Below, in pieces: positions 49,217-58,542 of a stretch of DNA of 64,000 bases (within the stretch, counting starts at the first letter, position 1; each line of letters opens with the position of its first letter). The translations under genes and the position numbers were made by a program. Origin of the DNA: Cerrena zonata (taxonomy: Eukaryota > Basidiomycota > Agaricomycetes > Polyporales > Cerrenaceae); NCBI GenBank assembly GCA_038087015.1, contig JASBNA010000084.1, positions 1-64,000 of the forward strand, read 5' to 3'. Under the pieces are notes generated by a model. That model searched no databases. It was not told the DNA's origin and was given only the letters and a program-made list of their open reading frames with translations.

Positions 49217-50317
49217 ATGGCATACTTGTCCGGTACGACATTTAGACAAATAATCGATGCCCTCTAACCACAGTTGCTGGGATCTGCAGGTCCTTACGGG
49301 TTGTTGCGCGATCTATGGCCAACCGCACTCCCCCGCCTGAACAACGACCAGCGTTGCTACGCATTGCTCAGCGACAAAGAAAAAGTGCCAGGTTCAAGAG
49401 AGCAAATCCCGTTATGGGCCACAGTGCAGAGGAATCGATTGCCGTTCGACACAACCCGCCGGTTGGTATTGTTGTTAATGGAAATCCCGCCAGCAGTGGC
49501 CCATCAGCAAATAGCTGTCAATGTGCAGGGATTCGTCTGTGGGGCAAATTTGGCGTTGCGTACTCTCGGAAATTGGCATGGCAGGTGAGCACCACACAAA
49601 CCCTACATTGACGTCAGGATGCCTAAGATTATGGTCAGGTTGGACAACGCCCGCAACGCCAGACAAACACTCACCCTGTGTAGCGGAGGACACTCAGCAC
49701 CATTTACTGCCCAAGCAAAGGCGTTACAGCAAATCATCGACTACATCCGGTCGGAAGCAGGTGATGCAACCAAACACGGCGTCGATCGCGGGCGGCTGCA
49801 GTTGGAGCGCCCTGTATTCAGGAGGGTAAGCCGCTAATTTGCAAACGGGCAGTCACTTACTCACCGGAGCCGCAGGCCAAAGAGAATGGTCACAAGGCGA
49901 TACAGCTGACTGCTTTCGACGATCCTATGGGCCATGCCCGCAAAGTGGCCGAGCAATGGGTGATCATCGATCGCCTGGAACTCGGGGTACAGAGTGAGGG
50001 GTACCAAACGACTCGTTCAAGCGCGATGGCTATCCAAGCGAGTGACTTTGTACAGGCAACCATCCTCTTCGACATCTCCAACCCTGGCGTGTCCAGCAAG
50101 AAGTGTATTGTCAGGTTTTGGATGACACGGGTCATCCGGCTCGCCCGTCCCCAGGTAAGTAGTGCTTTTCGCCAGTAACTGTCGCTCCCCACCTGACGAC
50201 TCCCAGAAGTCAACCAAACACGGCAAAGGGCTGACCCAAAAGGGAAAAGCGACCGAAATGCGCAACCTGGGTGACGGATTCCAGTGGGGGCCGGAGCCGG
50301 AAGACGTTGACATTTGA
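49217..50317 (+). CDS. Unknown element protein with DVDI tail (5' exon uncertain)
   Basis: Not recognised. The exons 49618-49825, 49876-50154 and 50207-50317 join in phase, and 49274-49584 joins them in phase from its own frame. The first ATG available (49217) does not join this frame through a normal intron, so the start is open. Visible parts: PKIMVRLDNARNARQTLTLC, QQIIDYIRSEAGDATKHGVD, HKAIQLTAFDDPMGHARKVA, DFVQATILFDISNPGVSSKK, IVRFWMTRVIRLARPQ, then a basic KSTKHGKGLTQKGKATE and an acidic tip PEPEDVDI. A strand-rich body with a basic then acidic C-terminus recalls ssDNA-binding proteins, but this is inference only. Its stop is one base from the stop of the convergent Rep-helicase gene. 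Confidence 0.55.
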
Positions 50318-50318
50318 G

Positions 50319-53300
50319 CTAAGGATCGCATTGCGAGGTGGTGGTGTTGTCTCGCCTGTAAATAACAACAGCTACGTGCCGTCCATACGCAACGTTGAGG
50401 TCGGATATGTCATGGAGGGATGATGCTTCGTATCGACACCGGGCACCAGTTTCGATCCCGTCATGGTACCACACTGAATGGTCGGCACAAACAAAACGCG
50501 AAGTGAAGTGTGAAGAGCCCAGGTATATCATAGATTGCAGATACCAACGAGTGCTGCCATGTGCGATTGGCATCTCGAAGTCATGGTCAATGGTGACATC
50601 AATGTTATGCTGGGGGGGCAATATCATCACCAAGACAGATGGAAGCTCCGTACATAGCAGCCGATCGTGGAGCGTGCGTTGGTCACACATGGGGCAGTCG
50701 TAGTGGGTGGGGGGTGCGAGGAAATGGGAGAAGAGGTCCGCAACCGTGGTGATGGGCGCCGTTAGATCTCTCAAGACTGCCTGGGTTGACCATAGGATGT
50801 TCTTGACGGACCCGCCGCTCTCCCCAGTCCAAGAGCAGTGGTCACAATAATAGGTGTGGTGGGCGAAAGCTTTCTCACGAGAAAATAGAGCATGGAGGAC
50901 GTTCCCGATGTCGGTGAGTACTGGGCCCAGCCGTGGGAAGTGCAGCCCGTTCGTGGAACATAACACATCTCGGACATCGTTGCGGGCGGACTCGGCGGCA
51001 GAAAGTGAGGAGACAGTCGCGGATTGACCATATTGAGACGAGAACCGGAGGAACAAATTGAGAATCGGGTTATGGGAGCGAACACTGTCCCACATCGAAG
51101 GAAAGTCAGACAGAGAGTTAAGCAGCACTGTAAATATTGAGTCATAAGCACAGCTGTAATTGGTGGCATCCCAACGTAGGCCTAATTTGGTGAGACCGCC
51201 TTCCTGTGGTAAGCCCACTGCCTGTTGTAGGTCCCCTTCCTGTTGTGGCGAACGGCTGGTGGGAGGTGGTAAGACGCGCCTCCGCTTGGTTGTACCGAGA
51301 TGTTGATAGCTGTGGGAGGGCAAGGAACGTTTTGTAGGGGCAAGTGTTGACCCCAACTGGCTGTTATGTACAGGCACGTATTCTGATCTGTATGCAGCGC
51401 GAAAAGAGCGCAACAGATCCCGCCTGGTACAACCATTGACACTGCGTTTCAAGTCATTGCGATATCGCAAGGCCGATATGTCATCCAGCAGTTCGAGCTC
51501 CAGCAACTCGTTTCGGAGGTCACCAGAGAGCCCACCCTTCATCTTGGAGTCATCGAATTCTTGCAGGATGAGGATGCCTTCTAAAGATGAGCCTCGCGAG
51601 AGGCATGTATAAGCGGACTGATGATTCCTACAGTTCCGCAGGTCTACCGGGTTGAAAGGGCGGGTCCGACCCTGAGAGCAGTAGTCGGTCATAGCAAAGT
51701 TCAGCATCAGTGGTACTTGGGTTCTCCTGACCTTGAGAGATTTAGAATTTCGCATCTCGACGTCGACGGTTTCTGTCCGGGGTGTGATGGGTACAACATT
51801 TGGAGGTAAGTGGGGCAACTGAACATCCATCGCAGGATTCGTAAGGAGCACGTAGAGGACCTCGAGGACTTGTTTACCGGACGGTGTCACGTGAGCAGAC
51901 CAAGCAACTACAGTACCCTCCGCGCCGTTTGTTATACTAAGCTCGGTAGCAACGTTGTACTTGATCATGACCGGCATACCTCTGCAAAGGGGCAAACAAC
52001 CGGGGAGATACTGGCTGAGCATGCAGGGAGGAGCATCCCACAGGAGATCTTGTAACTTGGCATCCATGTGAAGGCCGCCCGTGTTACCTACGACGGTATC
52101 CCTAGAGAAGAAAGGTACCAAAACTTGGTGCGCATCCTTCGCAAAGCGTGGTGCGAGTAGACTGTTGATGGCATCTCGGTGGGAGTTCCAAGCGGTAATA
52201 ATGGAAACGTAGCGAAACGGCACATCCGTGACAGCAGGTGCACCAGCATACCGCATGGTGACACGCGAACGAAACAGCGCAACGTCTGCGTCGGTGCATT
52301 GACGCAGCCTCAACCTTATGAGGGCGTCTCGTAGCTGCCCGTCTTGTACAGAGATTCCGCGTTGTCTCATGTTCTCCCTTAGAATTGTAACGTTGAGGAC
52401 CTGATGCCAAATCGTTCGCCCTAGTGCCGAGTTTATAGCTTGATTGCTGATCCCAAGGGAAACAGTGCGAGAATACAAAGAAGTAGAACCGGGGGACGCA
52501 GGAGGCAGCTGACAAAAGTCACCCGCTAGGACCATATGCAACCCGCCAAACGGTTGATCACAGCCAAACACTGCTGACAATCTCTTGCTAATACGCCCAA
52601 TGTCGCTGGTTGAGAGCATGGAAACCTCGTCGATAAACAACAGATTGACACCGGTGAGGGCAGTGCGCACTTCGTCCAAGGTTTTCTCACTCGGAGTTCC
52701 CCCACGTGCTAAACGCAACACCGAGTGGTAAGTAGAGCCACCAATCAGGCAGGCAGCAGCACCTGTAGGCGCCAACAACATCAGGCGCCCTCGTTCTCCA
52801 CGACAAGCAAAAAATGTAGTGAGCGATTTAATGACTTGAGATTTGCCAGTGCCCCCCATCCCACCCAAATACATCAAAAGCGGTTCCGTGCATGGCCGAG
52901 TGAGGGAATGTGCGATGGTTACAAAGGCTCTCACCTGCTCAGCATTCAGTGTGAAGTGAGCACACATGTCTCTCATCAAAGGAGTGACGTCATCCCGACT
53001 GAACAAAGAGGAGGGAGGGTTATCAAGATAGTAAGAATGCACATCTCCGCCACAAGTCGAGGGAGTGATGATGCAGACACCTCCTTCGGTAATAAGCCGC
53101 GATGCGTTGCCCATAACTAGAGGTGAATCGACAGAGGCCTGCATATTCCTACGAGCGAGTATTAAGCTCTCCTTTTCATCTTTCAGACAAGCATTCCATT
53201 GGGGTGACGACATGGCAGGTAAATCGCCGGAAGCGAGTGGCAAAGAGCGCAGTTGAAACGGGGTGGCTTGCCGTGATACGAGATAACACATGTATTGTTG

Positions 53301-56300
53301 TATGACATCCATCTCGGCATGGATGTGGGCAGCGTGACCCTCGTATTCCAATGGCAAGAGGCACAGAGCGTCGTCGCTGGCGGCATCAGATACAACCTCA
53401 TCTTGTGCACTTTCGATGTCAAGAGCATTGAGCTCTGATCCGGCAAAGATGCCCAAAGGGGCTGCGTCTTGCTTGTCACGGCGACGTTGAGCTGAGAAGT
53501 CATCCCGATCATCGGTGCACTCATATAGCACGTTAAAGTTGCCCATAACAAACGACGAGTGAGCGGAGAATGCAGTTGACGCAAAAACATGTTCCCACGC
53601 AGTATCTTGCACCACCATATCATGTCCTGAACGCCAACCACAGGGGGTGAACAGGGTGAGCATAGTGACATAGTAAATATCAGAAGAAGGTCCATCGGGA
53701 GATCTACGGGGAAGCTTCTTCCCCAAAAAATCGACAACGATGAGGTCGTAATCGTCGGTAACCGAAACAGCATGAGTTGCGAACTTGGGGTGCCCGGGCA
53801 GAAAGCGTAAACACGACTTGCTGAGGGAGACGTCAATCTCATCAGGCTCCTCCTCTACGGCGATCTGATCGTACTGGGGACGCTCGCCACGTGAGTAGTC
53901 ATCATCGTCAGACTCCCCGTCGCCGGCAGGCGCAGTTGGTACCGCAATAGGTAGACGAACAACGGTTGTCCTTCGCACAAAGTCATACAGGGACCAATGT
54001 TCGAGCTCCGCCGGTCGGAATAAGTAATCATTCATTTTGGAATGTGCGACGAAACCTCCCCTACCGAGCGATACTTGCACCTTGTCCGGCGAAGTGCGTT
54101 CTCCATCAACCTGCAAATCCAGTCCTATGTGATGGGCAACTAGTCGAACATAATTGTGCCAATAAAAACGGACAAACGTATGGCTGGTGTAGTGATCGGG
54201 ATGGCCGAGTAAGCTAGCACATAACATGGGCCCCCCCGTCTCCGTCTTGGCGTTAAGTGCGTTAACAATCTTGGTCACCAACCGCCGAGCCAGCAATCCA
54301 CTGTCATCGGCATCTGCCACGAGCTCAGAGTTCTTATCAAACACGGAGCGAATGGTCTCAAACAAGGTATATGTCTTCAGTTGGGATTTCGTGATGTAAT
54401 CGGTGATGTACGCAATGATGGCGCGCACCCGAGTACCGGATAACAAACAAGTAGTGTCGGAATTGCATCGAAGCAAGTATAACATGAGACGGGTGAAAGT
54501 GTTGACCATCTGCTCAGATTGTTTCAATTGAAACGCTCCTAATTCGTCAAAGAATGACCGCACTATACACAAACGTGGGAAGCGCGCACGACAACTACCA
54601 TCACGTAAGCAATGGAGACCACAACGATGCACCTGATTCCTCAAAATGAGGAGGTCGATGGTTTCATTAACTATCCGCAGATAGTTATCGAACTCCTCTT
54701 GTGAGCAATCCAGAGCCGGAGGCGGCAGAGGCAATTCTAGCGTAGGATCGGGGAGAGGAGCGACAGCCTGTGCGCGTGCCTCGTTTGCCGAATCAACAGT
54801 GCCACAACTGAGGCCAGAATCACAACACGATTCAAGCCATGCAGTGAGGGCGGACTGAAACTCTGTGCTCGCCAAAGCACGGTCACGAACCTGTTGAGGT
54901 GACAGCGAACACTTGGTCCAGATAAGGGCATGCATATGTAGTGTCAGACGACCCTGAGATTCCACCGTCCCGTAGTAGGCAGCAGTTGGTCCAAATAAGC
55001 CATCCGTCCCTGTGTCCCATCTTAGAATATGCTTCACAAATAGAGTGACCATTAGGTGGAAGAACCGAGCCCCTGCCACGGGATTACGAGCAATGGCTCG
55101 AACACGGGCAGAGGCGTCAGGCATGTTGGGACATGCGGCCGTCAGATCAATATCCTCCCCAGCATAGTGAAGGCAAAGAGGGTTCTTGATGTCGGCAGGA
55201 GAGAACGTCACCAAGAAAGAGGGTGTGCCGGTGTGATAAGATAACGAGATAATCTCATTCTTTTGTGAGCGCTTGTGTACGACAGAGTTGGGAACATGTG
55301 CTGAGACGTGGTCGATGTAGTGCAGAACCTCAAAACAACGCTTCTCTTCATCGTTGGTATGAACGACGAAACCGTCCTTCTTTCCGCGGGCAACGAGAGC
55401 GTCGAGGGTGTCCATGTTAAGGGTAAGCAACTTCCTGGCGACGTCAGGGAAATTGGTCTTCTCGGTCAACAAGTAACCTCCCAAAGCGGAGCCTCGAACC
55501 TGGTCGTGACTGAAGATCACGAAAGAAAAATACTCGTCAGTTTGAAAGCGTCGGTCATGATATAACAAGTAGTGAGATACGTGCGACGGTCGTCCCAAGC
55601 GTGATCGTATCGTGGTGTTCTCAAAGCCTCCAAGACCGTACGGAAACAGCCAAGGAAACATGCTTGGGAACAAAGATGGATTCCGATATATGGTTTCAGG
55701 TTCAGAACCATGGCCGTAGGCAAGAATGCTTCCGCCTCTCTGCATGTGCAGCAAGACGGCGGCGACCTTGGCCTGCGTGGACAGACCAGGCAGTGTTTCA
55801 GCGGAAACAGCATGAACGGCGAAGGAGCACGGACCGTGGTCGGTACCCTTCTCCTCTCCATCGTCGAAGACGGCGAGGGACTCAACACCAGAGGAGCCAT
55901 CGTTAGGGACTGACACACGATACATGTAAGAAACAGGTAGAGTTTGATCAGGATAAAGAGAGAGGTTATCCAGAGAGATATCGACGTCGTAGTAATCGGT
56001 ATGATTAAGCTTCAGCCATTCCAATGCCTCCAACACCGCGGTCTTACGGACTAGTAACGGGGTACGAGCGAGATCATCAACGGTGGGAGCATGGGGTCCG
56101 GTAAACATGACTGCAAGGCAAGAATTCAATTCCTCGGGCCGAGGTGGCAACACTGAATAAAACTCAGCGACGGGCTGAGGGAAAGCAATGCAGTTAGCTC
56201 GCATACGGCGTTGACCCATAGTAACACAAACTGCGAACACATTGTGACGCTTTCGAGCGATGCACAACTTCTCGGCGTAGTTGAGGTCTCTCAGAGGGGC

Positions 56301-57221
56301 TGGCACAGCACCGACCCAAGTACCATTCGCCAAAGAACGTGGAGGAAGGTTGTGTTTGCGCAAATGTGTATCACACCCGCTGCAAATGCCCGCGACCATC
56401 ACTGAATCAAGGGAAAAAACCCCAGCGGGTTCCAATATGGGACCTCTAACAGCCTGCGGAGGATGCAGTGCGGAGGAAGTAGGCAATACAGCGACAGTGG
56501 CGTCGAGCCGAATCAAGCGTCCCAGTAATGGGTCATCTAACGATCGCGTAATCATGTCCCTCTTTATGGTGAGTTCCCCGCAGACGGCACAAGGTGCGTC
56601 GTCCAATGCACCAGAGGAGATATCAGCTGTCCACCCCCGAATGATCTCAACTAAGGTACGTGAGGAAAGGGGTAGAGGTGGAAAAGAAGGCGATGAAGGA
56701 AAAATATACGCAGGTGGAGGCTCAACCACCTGGGAGGGTGCAAAAGTGTCACGCCCAAAAGGATTGACCGCAGAGAATAGGGGTCGACGAAAGTGGCTGA
56801 CATAGAGAATACAACGACCATCGCAGACGTGACCAGCAACAGAGAGCCTTAACAGTTCTGGCTTATGAGGTCGAGGGTAACGGATCCCATGAAGGGCAGC
56901 CAGTTTAGGTAGCTCCACAAGAGGGAGACGTGATACAAGCATCTCCAAACACACTGTCATAAAAACTTCAGTTGGATTGCAGAGGGGAGGGGAAACCGCA
57001 TATCCAATGTATTCAAGGAAGTCACCATCGTACAAACCGTTGAGAGTGCCATTGGTGCAAGTACCTTCTCTTACCAGTGCGAAAGGAACACGGCGCGAAT
57101 GACGCAAACCCCCACCCTCAAGCGTGAGAGCGGGATCACCCGAACAGTATGAGACAATCACACTGCGGACAAACTGGAAGCATTCAAGCAACCAAGAAAA
57201 GATTGTATTACAAAACGACAT
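50319..57221 (-). CDS. Helitron-like Rep / PIF1 helicase / USP-like peptidase fusion, 2,300 residues
   Basis: This is the putative rolling-circle transposase. It is one uninterrupted ORF. An N-terminal zinc-like region includes CAVCGELTIKRD (211-222) and CSGCDTHLRKH. The Helitron-like N domain covers about 560-780 (FVIFSHDQVRGSALGG, FLVTFSPADIKNP). The HUH-type motif is LTLHMHALIW with His762 and His764. The two-tyrosine motif is YITDYITK with Tyr938, Tyr942 and Lys945. The PIF1-type helicase covers about 1425-1890: Walker A GGTGKS (1456-1461), Walker B FIDEVS (Asp1531-Glu1532), GDFCQLPP (1567-1574), and the C-terminal YTCLSRGSS. A basic linker follows. A USP-like domain starts at about 2012 with NYSCAYDS (Cys2024), a CxxC...CxxC zinc pair (2126/2129, 2176/2179), and SHFTSRF (His2238). 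All catalytic residues looked for are present and no break is seen, so it may be active. Confidence 0.88.
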   Translation of the reverse strand: MSFCNTIFSWLLECFQFVRSVIVSYCSGDPALTLEGGGLRHSRRVPFALVREGTCTNGTLNGLYDGDFLEYIGYAVSPPLCNPTEVFMTVCLEMLVSRLPLVELPKLAALHGIRYPRPHKPELLRLSVAGHVCDGRCILYVSHFRRPLFSAVNPFGRDTFAPSQVVEPPPAYIFPSSPSFPPLPLSSRTLVEIIRGWTADISSGALDDAPCAVCGELTIKRDMITRSLDDPLLGRLIRLDATVAVLPTSSALHPPQAVRGPILEPAGVFSLDSVMVAGICSGCDTHLRKHNLPPRSLANGTWVGAVPAPLRDLNYAEKLCIARKRHNVFAVCVTMGQRRMRANCIAFPQPVAEFYSVLPPRPEELNSCLAVMFTGPHAPTVDDLARTPLLVRKTAVLEALEWLKLNHTDYYDVDISLDNLSLYPDQTLPVSYMYRVSVPNDGSSGVESLAVFDDGEEKGTDHGPCSFAVHAVSAETLPGLSTQAKVAAVLLHMQRGGSILAYGHGSEPETIYRNPSLFPSMFPWLFPYGLGGFENTTIRSRLGRPSHVSHYLLYHDRRFQTDEYFSFVIFSHDQVRGSALGGYLLTEKTNFPDVARKLLTLNMDTLDALVARGKKDGFVVHTNDEEKRCFEVLHYIDHVSAHVPNSVVHKRSQKNEIISLSYHTGTPSFLVTFSPADIKNPLCLHYAGEDIDLTAACPNMPDASARVRAIARNPVAGARFFHLMVTLFVKHILRWDTGTDGLFGPTAAYYGTVESQGRLTLHMHALIWTKCSLSPQQVRDRALASTEFQSALTAWLESCCDSGLSCGTVDSANEARAQAVAPLPDPTLELPLPPPALDCSQEEFDNYLRIVNETIDLLILRNQVHRCGLHCLRDGSCRARFPRLCIVRSFFDELGAFQLKQSEQMVNTFTRLMLYLLRCNSDTTCLLSGTRVRAIIAYITDYITKSQLKTYTLFETIRSVFDKNSELVADADDSGLLARRLVTKIVNALNAKTETGGPMLCASLLGHPDHYTSHTFVRFYWHNYVRLVAHHIGLDLQVDGERTSPDKVQVSLGRGGFVAHSKMNDYLFRPAELEHWSLYDFVRRTTVVRLPIAVPTAPAGDGESDDDDYSRGERPQYDQIAVEEEPDEIDVSLSKSCLRFLPGHPKFATHAVSVTDDYDLIVVDFLGKKLPRRSPDGPSSDIYYVTMLTLFTPCGWRSGHDMVVQDTAWEHVFASTAFSAHSSFVMGNFNVLYECTDDRDDFSAQRRRDKQDAAPLGIFAGSELNALDIESAQDEVVSDAASDDALCLLPLEYEGHAAHIHAEMDVIQQYMCYLVSRQATPFQLRSLPLASGDLPAMSSPQWNACLKDEKESLILARRNMQASVDSPLVMGNASRLITEGGVCIITPSTCGGDVHSYYLDNPPSSLFSRDDVTPLMRDMCAHFTLNAEQVRAFVTIAHSLTRPCTEPLLMYLGGMGGTGKSQVIKSLTTFFACRGERGRLMLLAPTGAAACLIGGSTYHSVLRLARGGTPSEKTLDEVRTALTGVNLLFIDEVSMLSTSDIGRISKRLSAVFGCDQPFGGLHMVLAGDFCQLPPASPGSTSLYSRTVSLGISNQAINSALGRTIWHQVLNVTILRENMRQRGISVQDGQLRDALIRLRLRQCTDADVALFRSRVTMRYAGAPAVTDVPFRYVSIITAWNSHRDAINSLLAPRFAKDAHQVLVPFFSRDTVVGNTGGLHMDAKLQDLLWDAPPCMLSQYLPGCLPLCRGMPVMIKYNVATELSITNGAEGTVVAWSAHVTPSGKQVLEVLYVLLTNPAMDVQLPHLPPNVVPITPRTETVDVEMRNSKSLKVRRTQVPLMLNFAMTDYCSQGRTRPFNPVDLRNCRNHQSAYTCLSRGSSLEGILILQEFDDSKMKGGLSGDLRNELLELELLDDISALRYRNDLKRSVNGCTRRDLLRSFRAAYRSEYVPVHNSQLGSTLAPTKRSLPSHSYQHLGTTKRRRVLPPPTSRSPQQEGDLQQAVGLPQEGGLTKLGLRWDATNYSCAYDSIFTVLLNSLSDFPSMWDSVRSHNPILNLFLRFSSQYGQSATVSSLSAAESARNDVRDVLCSTNGLHFPRLGPVLTDIGNVLHALFSREKAFAHHTYYCDHCSWTGESGGSVKNILWSTQAVLRDLTAPITTVADLFSHFLAPPTHYDCPMCDQRTLHDRLLCTELPSVLVMILPPQHNIDVTIDHDFEMPIAHGSTRWYLQSMIYLGSSHFTSRFVCADHSVWYHDGIETGARCRYEASSLHDISDLNVAYGRHVAVVIYRRDNTTTSQCDP

Positions 57222-58542
57222 AACAGACCAAGGACAGCCCGTACAATGAGGGAGGAAAGTAGAGAAGGCGACGACGCAAGAAACAGGGAAACGAATGTGA
57301 ACGATGGGACAAAAAACGCTAATGATCGATCTCGCGCCGGAGGGCCGGCATAAAAATGGCAGTGAGCATAACGAGGGTGAAGAACAAGGTGATTAAGAGG
57401 AAAATGAGAAGAAGCGTTGCAGAGAGCGAGATCGAGAGAGTGTCCTGCGTGTAAAAGGTAAATGCGAATGCAAACGAGGAATGGAGCGAAAACTTACGTA
57501 ACGGTGCTCAGAGGTGCGAACAGCGCGGGAATGAAAGGACGTAATCACCCGTGATGCGAACGAAGAGAATGCGGGGGTGCACTCGAGGACAAGCAAAAGC
57601 TAGGTGTGCGAAGTGCAAAGAAAGTCAAGAGAGGAGTGGAAAGAAGTAACAAAAAGGGCTAACCGCGAGAAGCCGTGGGGCAAAAAACAATCCACTGCGG
57701 GTGAACGAAGGGCAGGTAAACACTGACAGGGGTATAAAAGTAAGCCGAGTAGTAGTGAAGTAAGGGAGGACTGCCCTGTGTGGGGGGAAAGCTGGTGTAC
57801 GACGTTGAAAGTGGAACGTTTGGGGTGTGGGGCGGTGGCACCGGTGTGAGGGTGTACGCGTTGAAAGCAGTTGCGCTCCCAATGATGAACAAGCAGAAAC
57901 GCAGGGAATGGTAAGTAGCGTAGAAATATGAAAAGCCACGGTGCTTCAAAACGAGGAGGAACTGTAATTTGAGCGATGTTCCCCGTTGATGATAGAGCTG
58001 CGAACTCCGTTGGATGGCGCAGGATCGCCGAGTAGATGCGTTGAAAACATCGCGATCGAGCAAAGGCAGGTGATGTTCAAAAGCCACGGTGCTTGAGTAA
58101 TGAAGAGGCTCGATGATTCGAGCTATCTTCCCGGGTGGTGATGGAGAGAGGAGACGAGGGAGAGGTGTGAGGATGAGGCGTCGAGGGTGCGAAAGTGATG
58201 AGTAAGCAAGCTGTCTAGCGCCGGAAACTATTCGGAGAGAAGGAAAGGGGAGAGGGCAATGAAAGGACGCGACGCGACGTGGAGCAGGTCACGAGGTGTG
58301 CGCGAAAGGTAACGTGATATTGAAAATCTCGCCATAGGAAACCGATCCAGGGTATCGGAATAACCAACCCTAGAGGGTCGGAACGCGTCGCTCCTTCACA
58401 AGAACTACTTACCCAAGAACATACTATCTATTAGCTTCTAAACATCGAATCTAATCTGGCTGCCTCAAAGAATGCAAACCAACGACCGACCAATGAGAAA
58501 TTCAAGACGAATCACACGACCACTGAACTATTCAAATGGACA
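57222..58542. other. Upstream region of the Rep gene and junction to host sequence
   Basis: From 57240 to about 58310 the plus strand is very purine-rich (the Rep-strand leader is pyrimidine-rich). It holds a 16-bp direct repeat AAAAGCCACGGTGCTT at 57931-57946 and 58079-58094. The minus-strand ORFs 57393-58087 follow from this composition and are not supported as genes. Host-like composition returns after about 58320. The element's 5' end should lie here. Confidence 0.5.

Larger units (their letters stand above)
35281..58320 (-). mobile_element. Putative large Helitron-like element (about 23 kb), 5' end uncertain
   Basis: The interval is defined by an intact Rep/PIF1 helicase gene on the minus strand and a candidate Helitron 3' terminus on the same strand at 35281. 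It contains unusual genes absent from typical conserved fungal gene order, several of them paired (two metalloproteases, two nucleotidyltransferase-like genes, two proteins with the same C-terminal tip), and a MITE. From about 57240 to 58310 the plus strand is strongly purine-rich, and normal host-like sequence resumes at STN1 near 58.5 kb. Helitrons begin TC and insert between A and T; a candidate is the TC at about 58317 read on the minus strand, but I cannot fix it. The block could instead be a smaller element around the Rep gene next to other accessory genes. Confidence 0.5.

Noticed and set aside
49217..49234. ATG at 49217 as the proven start of the plus-strand DVDI gene
   Set aside because: The only nearby donor leaves phase 1, which puts the next exon in a frame that hits a stop at the following junction; the start is left open.
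57393..58087. Minus-strand ORFs of 67-142 codons upstream of the Rep gene
   Set aside because: They follow from the extreme pyrimidine bias and the 16-bp direct repeat; no splice logic, domain or conserved motif.
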